The position numbers were made by a program, and so were the translations under genes. Positions 44,417 to 52,937 of a stretch of 64,000 nucleotides of DNA are shown here, one piece after another (the stretch's first letter is position 1; every line of letters begins with the position of its first letter). Source of the DNA: Flavobacteriaceae bacterium UBA3611 (GTDB lineage Bacteria; Bacteroidota; Bacteroidia; Flavobacteriales; Flavobacteriaceae); the NCBI GenBank assembly GCA_002375495.1, contig DFLU01000010.1:298331-362330 (forward strand), written 5' to 3'. The notes under the pieces are model-generated. The model searched no databases, was not told the DNA's origin, and saw only the letters and a program-made list of their open reading frames with translations.

Positions 44417-44560
44417 GTTGCTTGGTTTTTTATTGTTATTAATTTAATACGACCTAAATATCGCAAAATTCTAGAAAATGATACCTATTTTTAACTAGAA
44501 TTTTAAAATTTTACCCATGCTAAATCGTTGGCGCTATACCTTTTGCCAAAAAGTCTTAGG

Positions 44561-44890
44561 TTATTTTCCGAACAACCCCTCCATGCCTGGAATATTTGGC
44601 ATACCCTCTTTAGCCACAGCTGCTAATTCGGCTTCATTGATAGCCGTAGCCTTTTCAATGGCTTTGTTCAACGTTAAGATGAGGTAATCTTCCAGCTGCT
44701 CTTTGTCTTGTAGGAGTTCGTCAGCTACTTCAACACTTTTAATTGTTCTGTTTGCGGTAAGCGTCACTTTCAATAAACCATCGCTGCTTTGTTCGTCAAC
44801 TAACACCGTATTCAGGCGTTTTTTTGTGGCTTCCACTTTTTCTTGGGCCTCTTTTAGCTTGCCCATCATTCCCATAACATCTCCAAACAT
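44561..44890 (-). CDS. ybaB: YbaB/EbfC nucleoid-associated protein
   Basis: A 109-residue member of the YbaB/EbfC family, which binds DNA non-specifically or in loops as a tweezer-shaped dimer. The segments MFGDVMGMMGKLKEAQEKVEA, VKVTLTANRTIKSVEV and NKAIEKATAI are typical. Its ATG is 79 bp from the divergent S9A peptidase start, and the two share a compact promoter region. It is often found next to dnaX or recR; this is not the case here. Confidence 0.92.
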   Translation of the reverse strand: MFGDVMGMMGKLKEAQEKVEATKKRLNTVLVDEQSSDGLLKVTLTANRTIKSVEVADELLQDKEQLEDYLILTLNKAIEKATAINEAELAAVAKEGMPNIPGMEGLFGK

Positions 44891-44913
44891 ATTGTTTTGT
44901 TTAATTATCTCTG

Positions 44914-44929
44914 CAAATTTAGTACTTTG
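44914..44929. promoter_or_regulatory. Back-to-back promoters for ybaB and the S9A peptidase
   Basis: TAAATTTG on the minus strand (44914-44921) fits TAnnTTTG for ybaB. TACTTTG on the plus strand (44923-44929), with TTTG at 44896-44899 as a -33 candidate, serves the peptidase. The two boxes are 1 bp apart, so the two promoters probably compete or are co-regulated. Confidence 0.55.
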
Positions 44930-44968
44930 CGTTCAAATTTCACCAACCTTATCTTCAAAACAATCACG

Positions 44969-47110
44969 ATGAAAAAACTCACCTATATGTCCTTGGCTTG
45001 TCTTATTTTTGCCGCTTCATGTAATGAAAAGGAAACTTCAGATTCAACAAAACAAATGGACATAACCCCTCCGAAAGCAGATAAAATAGCTAAAAACCTT
45101 GAAATGCACGGCGATGTGCGTGACGATTCGTACTACTGGTTGAACGATCGGGAAAATGCTGAAGTAATCGATTATCTAGAGCGTGAAAATGACTATTATG
45201 ATAAAATGACCGCCCATACCGATGGCTTTAAGGACGATCTTTTTGAAGAGATGAAGAGCCGTATCAAGGAAGATGATGCATCGGTACCCTATTTTTACAA
45301 TGGCTATTACTATATCACACGGTATGAAACGGGGCAGGATTATCCTATCTACTCACGGAAGAAAGGTTCGCTAGACGCAGAAGAAGAAATATTGTTCAAT
45401 GTAAACGATATGGCTAAAGGGCATTCGTATTTCAACATGAACGGCCTCAACGTGAGCCCAGACAATAAATGGGTTGCCTTTGGGGTAGATACGGTGAGTA
45501 GAAGAAAGTATACCATCCACATCAAAAATCTTGAAACGAATGAAATATTAAAAGAAACCATCCCATTAACAACGGGAGGTTCTACTTGGGCTAACGATAG
45601 CAAAACATTGTTTTATACTAAAAAGGATGAACAAACACTGCGATCTAACCAAATATTCAGACATATTAAAGGGACGCCCGCTGCTTCAGATAAACTGATT
45701 TTCACCGAAGAAGACGAAACGTTTGGTACGTATATCTATAAAACGAAATCTGAGAAATATTTGGTAATAGGAAGCTATAGCACCTTAACATCAGAATTTC
45801 AAATATTGGACGCCAATAAGCCCAATGGTGACTTTAAAGTTTTTCAGCCTAGAACGCGCGGATTGGAATATAGCATTTCACATTTTGGTGATCAATTTTA
45901 TATTGTGACAAACCTGAACAACGCCACCAACTTTAAGTTGATGAAAACTTCGGAAAGCAATACCAATATGGAAGATTGGGTAGAGGTGATTCCGCACCGT
46001 GATGATGTGTACCTTGAGGATATCGACATATTTAAAGAATATTTAGTGGTGAGTGAGCGCGAAAACGGTCTAAACAAAATCCATATCCAACGTTGGGATG
46101 GCACCGAAGACTACTACCTTCCGTTTGAAAGAGAGACCTATACGGCTTCTCCTACCCAAAATATCGAATTTGATACCAAGATTTTACGCTACGCGTATAA
46201 TTCGTTGGGGACACCCGCATCGATTATCGATTTCAATATGGAAACCCGCGAAAAAGAAGTAAAAAAGCAAACAGAAGTATTGGGAGGAAATTTCGACCCA
46301 GCCAACTACGAAGAGAAGCGTGTATGGGCAACAGCAGCAGATGGCACCAAGATTCCCGTGTCTATGATTTATCGTAAGGGAATGAAAAAAGACGGTTCTA
46401 ATCCGTTGCTGCAATACGGTTACGGAAGTTACGGAGCTACCATGGATCCTTATTTTTCTTCGGTACGTTTAAGTTTGTTAGACCGCGGATTTATTTATGC
46501 GATTGCACATGTGCGTGGTGGGCAATATTTAGGGCGCCAATGGTATGAGAACGGCAAATTGTTGACCAAGAAAAACACCTTTACAGACTTTATAGATGTT
46601 TCTAAGTTTTTAATTGCTGAAGGATATACGTCTCCAGACCACCTTTATGCACAAGGGGGTTCTGCTGGCGGATTGCTAATGGGTGCCGTGGTGAATATGG
46701 CTCCAGAATTGTACAATGGCGTAATAGCGGCCGTTCCTTTTGTTGATGTAGTCACAACCATGTTAGACGACAGCATTCCGTTAACAACGGGTGAGTATGA
46801 CGAATGGGGGAACCCCAATGAAAAGGAATACTACGATTATATGAAGTCGTATTCTCCTTACGATAACGTTTCAGCACAAGAATACCCTAATATGTTTGTA
46901 ACAACAGGCTTGCACGATTCGCAAGTTCAGTATTGGGAACCCGCAAAATGGGTAGCTAAATTGCGCGAGATGAAAACCGGCGACAACATATTATTGTTGC
47001 ATACCAATATGGAAGCTGGGCATGGTGGCGCATCAGGTCGTTTTGAAGGGTTAAAGGAAGTAGCCAAGAACTATGCATTTTTTCTTGACCTAGAAGGCAA
47101 AACAGAGTAA
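44969..47110 (+). CDS. Prolyl oligopeptidase family (S9A) lipoprotein
   Basis: A 713-residue protease of the S9A (prolyl oligopeptidase/oligopeptidase B) family. The ATG at 44969 starts a lipoprotein signal (MKKLTYMSLACLIFAASC). The N-terminal beta-propeller covers about 60-420; the alpha/beta-hydrolase domain has the catalytic Ser in GGSAGGLLMG, Asp in LHDSQVQYWEP and His in NMEAGHGGASGR. It cleaves short peptides, probably in the periplasm. The longer frame from 44897 adds 24 codons before the signal and overlaps the promoter, so it was rejected. Confidence 0.94.
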   Translation: MKKLTYMSLACLIFAASCNEKETSDSTKQMDITPPKADKIAKNLEMHGDVRDDSYYWLNDRENAEVIDYLERENDYYDKMTAHTDGFKDDLFEEMKSRIKEDDASVPYFYNGYYYITRYETGQDYPIYSRKKGSLDAEEEILFNVNDMAKGHSYFNMNGLNVSPDNKWVAFGVDTVSRRKYTIHIKNLETNEILKETIPLTTGGSTWANDSKTLFYTKKDEQTLRSNQIFRHIKGTPAASDKLIFTEEDETFGTYIYKTKSEKYLVIGSYSTLTSEFQILDANKPNGDFKVFQPRTRGLEYSISHFGDQFYIVTNLNNATNFKLMKTSESNTNMEDWVEVIPHRDDVYLEDIDIFKEYLVVSERENGLNKIHIQRWDGTEDYYLPFERETYTASPTQNIEFDTKILRYAYNSLGTPASIIDFNMETREKEVKKQTEVLGGNFDPANYEEKRVWATAADGTKIPVSMIYRKGMKKDGSNPLLQYGYGSYGATMDPYFSSVRLSLLDRGFIYAIAHVRGGQYLGRQWYENGKLLTKKNTFTDFIDVSKFLIAEGYTSPDHLYAQGGSAGGLLMGAVVNMAPELYNGVIAAVPFVDVVTTMLDDSIPLTTGEYDEWGNPNEKEYYDYMKSYSPYDNVSAQEYPNMFVTTGLHDSQVQYWEPAKWVAKLREMKTGDNILLLHTNMEAGHGGASGRFEGLKEVAKNYAFFLDLEGKTE

Positions 47111-47125
47111 TTCAATATTTTCGCG

Positions 47126-47133
47126 TACCTTTG
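47126..47133 (+). promoter_or_regulatory. -7 box for the cysteine-synthase-like gene
   Basis: TACCTTTG fits TAnnTTTG, 53 bp before the ATG. Confidence 0.6.
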
Positions 47134-47185
47134 TCCGAAGTTTTTAAGAATGGGTCACCCCCTTTAAACGAAACTAACGCTGTAT

Positions 47186-48220
47186 ATGAAAGACATCAAG
47201 GCTTACTCGAGTGTACTGGATCTTATAGGCAACACGCCACTCATCCAGCTCAATCGTATCACCTCACAGATGAAAGGGAATTTTTATGCAAAAGTAGAAG
47301 CATTTAACCCCGGACATTCAGCTAAGGATAGAATAGCGCTTTATATTATTGAACAAGCCGAAAAACAAGGCATTTTAAAACCTGGCGACACCATTATTGA
47401 AACTACCAGTGGAAACACCGGCTTTAGCATTGCAATGGTTAGTGTGTTGAAAGGATACAAATGTATTTTGGCGGTCAGTTCAAAATCTTCAAAAGATAAA
47501 ATTAATATGTTACGTACCATGGGCGCACAAGTTCATGTATGTCCGGCCCACGTAGCAGCAGACGACCCGCGATCGTATTACGAAGTAGCTAAACGACTTC
47601 ATTCTGAAATCGCGAATTCAGTATATATCAATCAGTATTTCAACAAACTCAATATTGACGCCCACTACCAAAGTACTGGTCCTGAGATTTGGGAGCAAAC
47701 AGCGGGAAAAATTACGCATTTGGTGGCTTGTAGCGGAACAGGAGGAACTATTTCAGGTACCGCGCGTTTTCTGAAAGAACAGAATCCCGAGGTAAAAGTG
47801 ATTGGAATTGATGCGTATGGTTCTGTACTTCAGAAATACCATGAGACCAAGCAGTTTGATAAAAATGAAATTTACCCTTACCGAATTGAAGGATTGGGTA
47901 AAAATTTGATTCCAGAAGCCACAGATTTTGACAGTATCGACGCCTTTATTAAAGTAACTGATGAAGATAGTGCACATGCTGCGCGTGAATTGGCAAAAAC
48001 CGAAGGAATATTTGCTGGGTATACCAGTGGTGCAGCTGTACAAGGGCTTAAACAACTTTCAGAAGAAGGTGTTTTTGATAAAGACAGTGTGGTGGTGGTG
48101 ATTTTACCAGACCATGGTTCCCGTTATATGAGCAAGATTTTTAGTGACGAGTGGATGGAGCAGCAAGGCTTTTCAGACCAAGAAGCTGAAGCTGTTGAAA
48201 AGGTTCATTACGTAAAGTAA
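47186..48220 (+). CDS. PLP-dependent cysteine-synthase-like enzyme (possible cysteate synthase)
   Basis: A 344-residue fold-type-II PLP enzyme of the cysteine synthase/cystathionine beta-synthase family. The PLP lysine is in HSAKDRIALYI, and ETTSGNTGFSIA and CSGTGGTISGTARF are the cofactor loops. It catalyses beta-replacement at the Ser-derived carbon. The next gene is an alpha-oxoamine synthase. In capnine-type sulfonolipid synthesis an acyl transferase of that family uses cysteate, which a cysteine-synthase homologue can make. A cysteate synthase is therefore possible; cysteine synthase (CysM-like) is the default alternative. Confidence 0.9.
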   Translation: MKDIKAYSSVLDLIGNTPLIQLNRITSQMKGNFYAKVEAFNPGHSAKDRIALYIIEQAEKQGILKPGDTIIETTSGNTGFSIAMVSVLKGYKCILAVSSKSSKDKINMLRTMGAQVHVCPAHVAADDPRSYYEVAKRLHSEIANSVYINQYFNKLNIDAHYQSTGPEIWEQTAGKITHLVACSGTGGTISGTARFLKEQNPEVKVIGIDAYGSVLQKYHETKQFDKNEIYPYRIEGLGKNLIPEATDFDSIDAFIKVTDEDSAHAARELAKTEGIFAGYTSGAAVQGLKQLSEEGVFDKDSVVVVILPDHGSRYMSKIFSDEWMEQQGFSDQEAEAVEKVHYVK

Positions 48221-48241
48221 TTTTATACAAATAAAATTTAG

Positions 48242-48273
48242 ATCCCAATTCGAACCGAGTTGGGATTTTTTTT
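48242..48273 (+). terminator. Terminator of the cysteine-synthase-like gene
   Basis: An 11-bp stem with a G-U pair (48242-48252 and 48256-48266), 3-nt loop, then T-run to 48273. Confidence 0.85.
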
Positions 48274-48301
48274 GCTCGGTTTTTTGAAAATTCAAATAGG
48301 C

Positions 48302-48331
48302 TTGCTATCGTCAAGAAATTACCTATTTTTG
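48302..48331 (+). promoter_or_regulatory. Promoter of the alpha-oxoamine synthase gene
   Basis: TTG (48302-48304) and TATTTTTG (48324-48331), 19 bp apart, fit the TTTG-N19-TAnnTTTG pattern. With the terminator upstream it shows that this gene is a separate transcription unit from its neighbour. Confidence 0.7.
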
Positions 48332-48359
48332 CAGTTCGTATTGTAACCAAAACGTATTG

Positions 48360-49619
48360 ATGAGAGATTTATTCGACAAGATTTACAAAGATAAAGGGCC
48401 ACTAGGAAAGTGGGCCGATCAGGCTGAAGGCTATTTCGTTTTTCCAAAATTAGAAGGTCCTATTTCCAACCGAATGCGGTTTGGTGGAAAAGAAGTGATT
48501 ACCTGGAGCGTTAACGATTACCTAGGGCTTGCCAATCACCCAGAAGTGCGCAAGGTAGATGCTGAAGCAGGCGCGAAATACGGATCTGCATACCCCATGG
48601 GTGCTCGTATGATGAGTGGCCATACCGACATGCACGAGCAGTTACAAGACGAATTAGCCGCTTTTGTAAAAAAAGAAGCCGCTTATCTTTTGAATTTTGG
48701 ATACCAAGGAATGGTTTCTACCATAGACGCTTTGGTTTCTAAAGACGATGTGATTGTGTATGATGTAGACGCCCATGCGTGTATCATCGATGGTGTACGA
48801 CTGCATTTGGGTCAGCGTTTTACCTACAAGCACAACGATATGGAAAGTATCGAGAAGAACTTAAAGCGTGCTGAAAAAGTTGCTGAAAAGAGTGGCGGTG
48901 GTATTCTTTTAATTTCTGAAGGTGTTTTCGGAATGCGAGGCGAGCAAGGGAAACTAAAAGAAATTGCTGCCCTTAAGAAAAAATACAATTTCCGCTTGTT
49001 TGTGGATGATGCACACGGATTTGGAACACTTGGTAAAACAGGCGCTGGAGCAGGAGAGGAGCAAGGCGTACAAGACGATATCGATGTGTATTTTGCCACT
49101 TTCGCGAAGTCGATGGCGAGTACAGGCGCGTTTATTGCAGCTGATGAAGAAATTATTCAATACCTGAAATATAACCTACGTTCACAGATGTTTGCAAAAT
49201 CATTGCAAATGCAGTTGGTTGAAGGTGCCTTGAAGCGATTAGATATGTTGCGCACCATGCCAGAACTGAAAGAAAAATTGTGGGAAAACGTGAATGCACT
49301 ACAGGGTGGCTTAAAAAAGCGCGGATTCGATATCGGAACCACGCAAAGTTGCGTAACCCCTGTATATCTTAAAGGAAGCATTCCGGAAGCTATGGCCTTG
49401 GTAAAAGACCTTCGTGAAAATCACGGAGTATTCTGTTCTATTGTAGTATATCCTGTGATTCCTAAAGGATTGATCTTACTTCGAATGATCCCTACGGCTT
49501 CGCATACCATGCAAGATATTGAGGAGACACTAGAGGCATTCGATTCTATTCGAGAACGACTTGAAAACGGAACATATAAGCGATTGTCGGCAGCCGTAGC
49601 GCAGGCTATGGGTGAATAG
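48360..49619 (+). CDS. Alpha-oxoamine synthase (serine/cysteate acyltransferase-like)
   Basis: A 419-residue PLP enzyme of the KBL/AONS/serine palmitoyltransferase family, which joins an amino acid with an acyl thioester by decarboxylative condensation. The Lys-bearing loop is TFAKSMASTGAF, with VNDYLGLANHPEV, VDDAHGFGTLG and EGVFGMRGE conserved. The ATG at 48360 is one codon after a TTG. Flavobacteria use such enzymes for sphingolipids or for capnine-type sulfonolipids (acyl-CoA/ACP plus cysteate). The cysteine-synthase-like gene next door favours the cysteate version; sequence alone cannot exclude serine palmitoyltransferase or glycine acyltransferase. Confidence 0.9.
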   Translation: MRDLFDKIYKDKGPLGKWADQAEGYFVFPKLEGPISNRMRFGGKEVITWSVNDYLGLANHPEVRKVDAEAGAKYGSAYPMGARMMSGHTDMHEQLQDELAAFVKKEAAYLLNFGYQGMVSTIDALVSKDDVIVYDVDAHACIIDGVRLHLGQRFTYKHNDMESIEKNLKRAEKVAEKSGGGILLISEGVFGMRGEQGKLKEIAALKKKYNFRLFVDDAHGFGTLGKTGAGAGEEQGVQDDIDVYFATFAKSMASTGAFIAADEEIIQYLKYNLRSQMFAKSLQMQLVEGALKRLDMLRTMPELKEKLWENVNALQGGLKKRGFDIGTTQSCVTPVYLKGSIPEAMALVKDLRENHGVFCSIVVYPVIPKGLILLRMIPTASHTMQDIEETLEAFDSIRERLENGTYKRLSAAVAQAMGE

Positions 49620-49645
49620 CTGATATCACACTATAAATAATGTAG

Positions 49646-49676
49646 AACCCGCTCTGTTAAACTAGGCGGGTTTTTT
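49646..49676 (+). terminator. Terminator of the alpha-oxoamine synthase gene
   Basis: AACCCGC (49646-49652) pairs with GCGGGTT (49666-49672), followed by T-run to 49676; the run overlaps the stop region of the converging amidase gene. Confidence 0.85.
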
Positions 49677-50295
49677 ATTGGCCTTCAATAACCGAAAGTA
49701 GGGTTTTTGCAATATGATCTTGGTAAGCTTCGTCTTGCAGTTGCTTGCTGTCGTGTGGGTTGGTTAAGTAACCTAACTCAACAACAACGGCTGGTGCTTC
49801 GCTATTTTTTAAAATATAAAAAGGAGCTATTCGCGGTTCAGTGGTTGAAAACACACCATCTGCCTCAAAAGCGCTTACCAATCGGTTTGCGAATTGTTGT
49901 GCGTTTTGGGTGTGCGCTCCATTTTCTGAATAAAACACAGAAACACCAGAGGCACTTTCTTTATCGTTTGCATTAATATGTAACGACAAAACAACATCGG
50001 GCTGTATGGCATTAATATATCCCACACGATTATGTAGGGAAACCGTTTGGTCTTCTTTACGGGTAAAATGTAATTTGAGATTTTGGTTTTTGTTCAAGTT
50101 TGCCATTTTCTCAGCAATCTGACGCACAATTTCTTTTTCAACCAACAAATTGTGCTGCATACCAGCATCTGTACCACCATGCGATACATCGATCACGGCA
50201 GTTATGGTTTTTGGTTTTTTTTCTGGCGGGGTCGCGGTAAACGCGAACAGGGTTATTGCCAATAGGGCAGTGGCAACTTTTAAGTAGGTATTCAT
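49675..50295 (-). CDS. N-acetylmuramoyl-L-alanine amidase (Amidase_3)
   Basis: A 206-residue zinc amidase of the Amidase_3 (AmiC/CwlM) family, cleaving the bond between MurNAc and L-Ala of peptidoglycan. The signal peptide ends at about residue 20. Zinc ligands are in VIDVSHGGTDAG (His, replacing the usual PGHGG), the Glu in VEKEI, and His in LSLHINAN, with the catalytic Glu in VVELGYLTNPHD. It is shorter than the E. coli enzymes and has no AMIN domain, as is usual in Bacteroidota. It is probably periplasmic. Confidence 0.93.
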   Translation of the reverse strand: MNTYLKVATALLAITLFAFTATPPEKKPKTITAVIDVSHGGTDAGMQHNLLVEKEIVRQIAEKMANLNKNQNLKLHFTRKEDQTVSLHNRVGYINAIQPDVVLSLHINANDKESASGVSVFYSENGAHTQNAQQFANRLVSAFEADGVFSTTEPRIAPFYILKNSEAPAVVVELGYLTNPHDSKQLQDEAYQDHIAKTLLSVIEGQ

Positions 50296-50391
50296 AGGTT
50301 GGGGGTCTATTAGTATGCTAAAGAAACAAAAACTTGCCGATTTTATTGTGTTTCGGGTAATTTTTTAACGGTTTTTTTGCAATAATTTAGA

Positions 50392-51510
50392 TTAGAGCTG
50401 CTTTCGGAAGGTACTTCTTTTTTTGTGCATTTTCGGATTGTAATCTTTCCACAGTAATTGCACAGCCGTGTTTTCTTCTAGTTCAGGATTTGTTTCAACC
50501 TTGTCAATTCCCTTGCTGTTAAAAAGGTATTGCATCTCTTCAAAAATGATAGCAGTCACCCCTTTTCCTTGGTATTCGGGATCAATTCCTATTAAATAAA
50601 ACGCGGCTCTATCATTCTTACGCTGTGCTTGCCACAAATGGTACCAACCAAATGGAAATAGGCTACCGTTGGCTTTTTTGAGGGCCTTTGTAAACGAAGG
50701 CATCACAATGCTAAACGCAATCAACTTTCCGTTTTGATCCTTTATACAAGTAATATAGTCTGGATGGATAAAGTTGAAATATTTTTCTTTGTAATAATCT
50801 ATCTGGTATTGTTGTATGGGAACAAACGTTTGTAGGGTATTGTAAGTATTGTTCAGCAATCCGAACATTTCATCGACATACGGAAGAATTTCCTTTTTGT
50901 TCTTGAACCGAATCACCGACAAGCCATAACGCTCGCGCACAATTCTTGAAAACTTCGCTACTTTTTCTTTGATCGAAGGCGGAATTTCCAATTTAAACTC
51001 TACCCAGCTAGCTTGCGTTTCAAACCCTAATTTCTTAAAGTGCTCTTTGTAATAAGGATAATGATACCAAGTAATCATGGTGTTCATCTCTTCATACCCT
51101 TCTACCAAGATGCCTGCCTTTTCCATATTACTGAAACCAACAGGTCCTTCGGCATATTCTAGCTGAAGTTCATGTCCTTTTTCATATACTTTTTCAAGAA
51201 GGGTTTTGGTTACTTCAATATCGTCTATAACATCAAACCACCCAAAACGAACCTTCTTTTTACCGATTTCTTCAATTTCAAGGCGATTTACAATAACGGC
51301 AATGCGTCCAGCAGTTTTACCATCTTTAACGGCCAAATAATACTCTGCCTCGGCATTCTTGAATACGGGGTTCTTATTTTCATCCAGGGTTTCCATCTCA
51401 TCATTTATAAGTGGAGGTACCCAATATGGGCAGCCTTTGTAAAGCCCGAACGGGAACGTTACAAATTCTTTGAGCTGTTTTTTGTTAGTTACTTTGGTAA
51501 TTTCAATCAT
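50392..51510 (-). CDS. GNAT-fold acetyltransferase (372 aa)
   Basis: A 372-residue protein with two GNAT-like halves. The N-terminal half has VKDGKTAGRIAVIVN and the C-terminal half has AFYLIGIDPEYQGKGVTAIIFEEM (acetyl-CoA-binding QxxGxG loop). Bacteroidota carry many such proteins, often mislabelled as GTP cyclohydrolase. The acceptor is unknown. It lies 13 bp downstream of the transporter gene and is probably co-transcribed. Confidence 0.7.
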   Translation of the reverse strand: MIEITKVTNKKQLKEFVTFPFGLYKGCPYWVPPLINDEMETLDENKNPVFKNAEAEYYLAVKDGKTAGRIAVIVNRLEIEEIGKKKVRFGWFDVIDDIEVTKTLLEKVYEKGHELQLEYAEGPVGFSNMEKAGILVEGYEEMNTMITWYHYPYYKEHFKKLGFETQASWVEFKLEIPPSIKEKVAKFSRIVRERYGLSVIRFKNKKEILPYVDEMFGLLNNTYNTLQTFVPIQQYQIDYYKEKYFNFIHPDYITCIKDQNGKLIAFSIVMPSFTKALKKANGSLFPFGWYHLWQAQRKNDRAAFYLIGIDPEYQGKGVTAIIFEEMQYLFNSKGIDKVETNPELEENTAVQLLWKDYNPKMHKKRSTFRKQL

Positions 51511-51522
51511 ATACCGTACATC

Positions 51523-52551
51523 CTAGTTAAGTCCTCCGTCACCGCCATCGTCACCACCGTCTCCGTCATCCTCGCCAATGAAGCCATCTTTACGCTTGTT
51601 CTTTTTCTTCTTTTCTTTCTTTTTGCCTTTTTCCTCTCTGCGTTTCTCTCTTCCTGCTTTACCTTTTTCTTCAATAAATTCATCTCTATTGTGCATATCA
51701 AAGCGGTAGGCTACGCCAATTCTACCTTGAAAAATAGAGGGAGTATCTTTAAAATTAAGGGCTACCGAGGCATCTACGTGAAAGTTATTGTTGATAAGGG
51801 CTGCCGCACCGCCACGTAGGATTTGATCTGCATAAAAATCACTTTTAAATCCTTGGTTTTCTAAAAATATTGAAAAGTAGCGGTTGGTGGCATGTGTAAG
51901 GGTAACGATATAGCCGTACGTCGGGAAATCGGTACCGATACGATCTGCAATGATATTGGTAACAAATACAAATCCGCCCATCCAATTGTTTTGGGTTGAA
52001 AGGATCACTTTCGGACTAATCTGTCCTTCGGCTTCAGGTGTAAACGGATTTTCAGCAAAATCGAAGTTAGCCCCCGCATACACTGAAACGGCTGGTATCA
52101 GGTCTTTCCATTGAAATCGATTGTTTGCCTTCCAACTGTAAAGGTTTGGACCTTCGAGTTCCATTTTCCGATAGGGATCATATACCAAATATTTAGCGCC
52201 AATGGTGTTGCTTCTAAAATTTGAAAATTTACTTTCAGTATTAGGTGTTGTTCTGATATTTGTAACCGAATTACTTTGGAAACTTCCAATAATGCTCACC
52301 TCTAGTTCTTCACGCCAAAAACCGTAGCGTGCAGCGTAATCCCAGCCAAAAGTGGTGGTTTCTGTGCCTAGTAGTTCGTGTTCTTCCTTTCCGTAGCTAA
52401 GACCCGTCTCAAATTGTAACACATTGGTACCCACGGCAAATGCACCTTGTGAAACACCAGGGCGGTTTGTATTAATCATTTCTGTGTATTGGGCAATGCT
52501 GCAGAACGGAAGCAAAAGTAGGCAACAAAGAAAAAATTTGAGTTGGCGCAT
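51523..52551 (-). CDS. MetA-type outer-membrane transporter with charged tail
   Basis: A 342-residue protein with a Sec signal peptide (cleavage near CSIAQ, about 20) and a beta-barrel resembling the phenol-degradation MetA outer-membrane transporter family. Strands alternate through WDYAARYGFWREELEVSI to VDASVALNFKDTPSIF and end with GRIGVAYRFDMHNRD. After residue about 295 there is an unusual tail: a Lys/Arg/Glu block, then an Asp/Gly run. The tail is not part of the barrel and could be periplasmic or surface-exposed. A promoter box (52568-52575) is upstream. Confidence 0.65.
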   Translation of the reverse strand: MRQLKFFLCCLLLLPFCSIAQYTEMINTNRPGVSQGAFAVGTNVLQFETGLSYGKEEHELLGTETTTFGWDYAARYGFWREELEVSIIGSFQSNSVTNIRTTPNTESKFSNFRSNTIGAKYLVYDPYRKMELEGPNLYSWKANNRFQWKDLIPAVSVYAGANFDFAENPFTPEAEGQISPKVILSTQNNWMGGFVFVTNIIADRIGTDFPTYGYIVTLTHATNRYFSIFLENQGFKSDFYADQILRGGAAALINNNFHVDASVALNFKDTPSIFQGRIGVAYRFDMHNRDEFIEEKGKAGREKRREEKGKKKEKKKKNKRKDGFIGEDDGDGGDDGGDGGLN

Positions 52552-52567
52552 AGTTCTTGGTTATAGT

Positions 52568-52575
52568 CAAAGATA
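52568..52575 (-). promoter_or_regulatory. -7 box for the outer-membrane transporter gene
   Basis: TATCTTTG on the minus strand, 17 bp before the ATG, divergent to the DUF4834 gene. Confidence 0.65.
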
Positions 52576-52629
52576 GTATTTTATCATTATTTTAATAATG
52601 CCAGCCTACCTTTTTTATCGTGCAAATTG

Positions 52630-52637
52630 TACTTTTG
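52630..52637 (+). promoter_or_regulatory. -7 box for the DUF4834 gene
   Basis: TACTTTTG fits TAnnTTTG. It lies downstream of the first possible start (52620), so the ATG at 52662 is used. Confidence 0.6.
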
Positions 52638-52661
52638 TTATTTAAGAATGTAATCTTAATT

Positions 52662-52937
52662 ATGGACTTCCTTAAAACGGTACTGATCATACTTTTGGTA
52701 TTTTTTGCCTTGCGTTTTTCTTGGAAATTGGCAAAACCCTACCTCATGCGCTATATTGCAAGAAAGATGGGCGAACGCTTCGAGAAATCGTTTGGAGCAA
52801 ATCCATTTGGCACAAATCCTTTCGAAACCCAAAACAGAGAAGAGGAAGGAAAAGTGACTATAGACCGTGATGCCCCCAATGAAAGAAGAAGCTCCAAAAA
52901 AGTAGGGGAGTATGTAGATTTTGAAGAAGTGGAATAG
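52662..52937 (+). CDS. DUF4834 family membrane protein
   Basis: A 91-residue protein with one N-terminal membrane helix (about 3-21, FLKTVLIILLVFFALRFSW), a basic stretch and a C-terminal soluble tail (KVTIDRDAP...KKVGEYVDFEEV). These features fit DUF4834, small Bacteroidota proteins of unknown function. The ATG at 52662 was chosen because the earlier frame crosses the promoter box. Confidence 0.85.
   Translation: MDFLKTVLIILLVFFALRFSWKLAKPYLMRYIARKMGERFEKSFGANPFGTNPFETQNREEEGKVTIDRDAPNERRSSKKVGEYVDFEEVE

Noticed and set aside
47186..48220. Calling this enzyme cysteate synthase outright
   Set aside because: Fold and loops fit cysteine synthases in general; only the neighbour suggests cysteate, so the call stays generic.
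51172..51819. A 215-aa open frame on the plus strand across the transporter and acetyltransferase genes
   Set aside because: It is antisense to two well-supported genes and has no own start context or domain.
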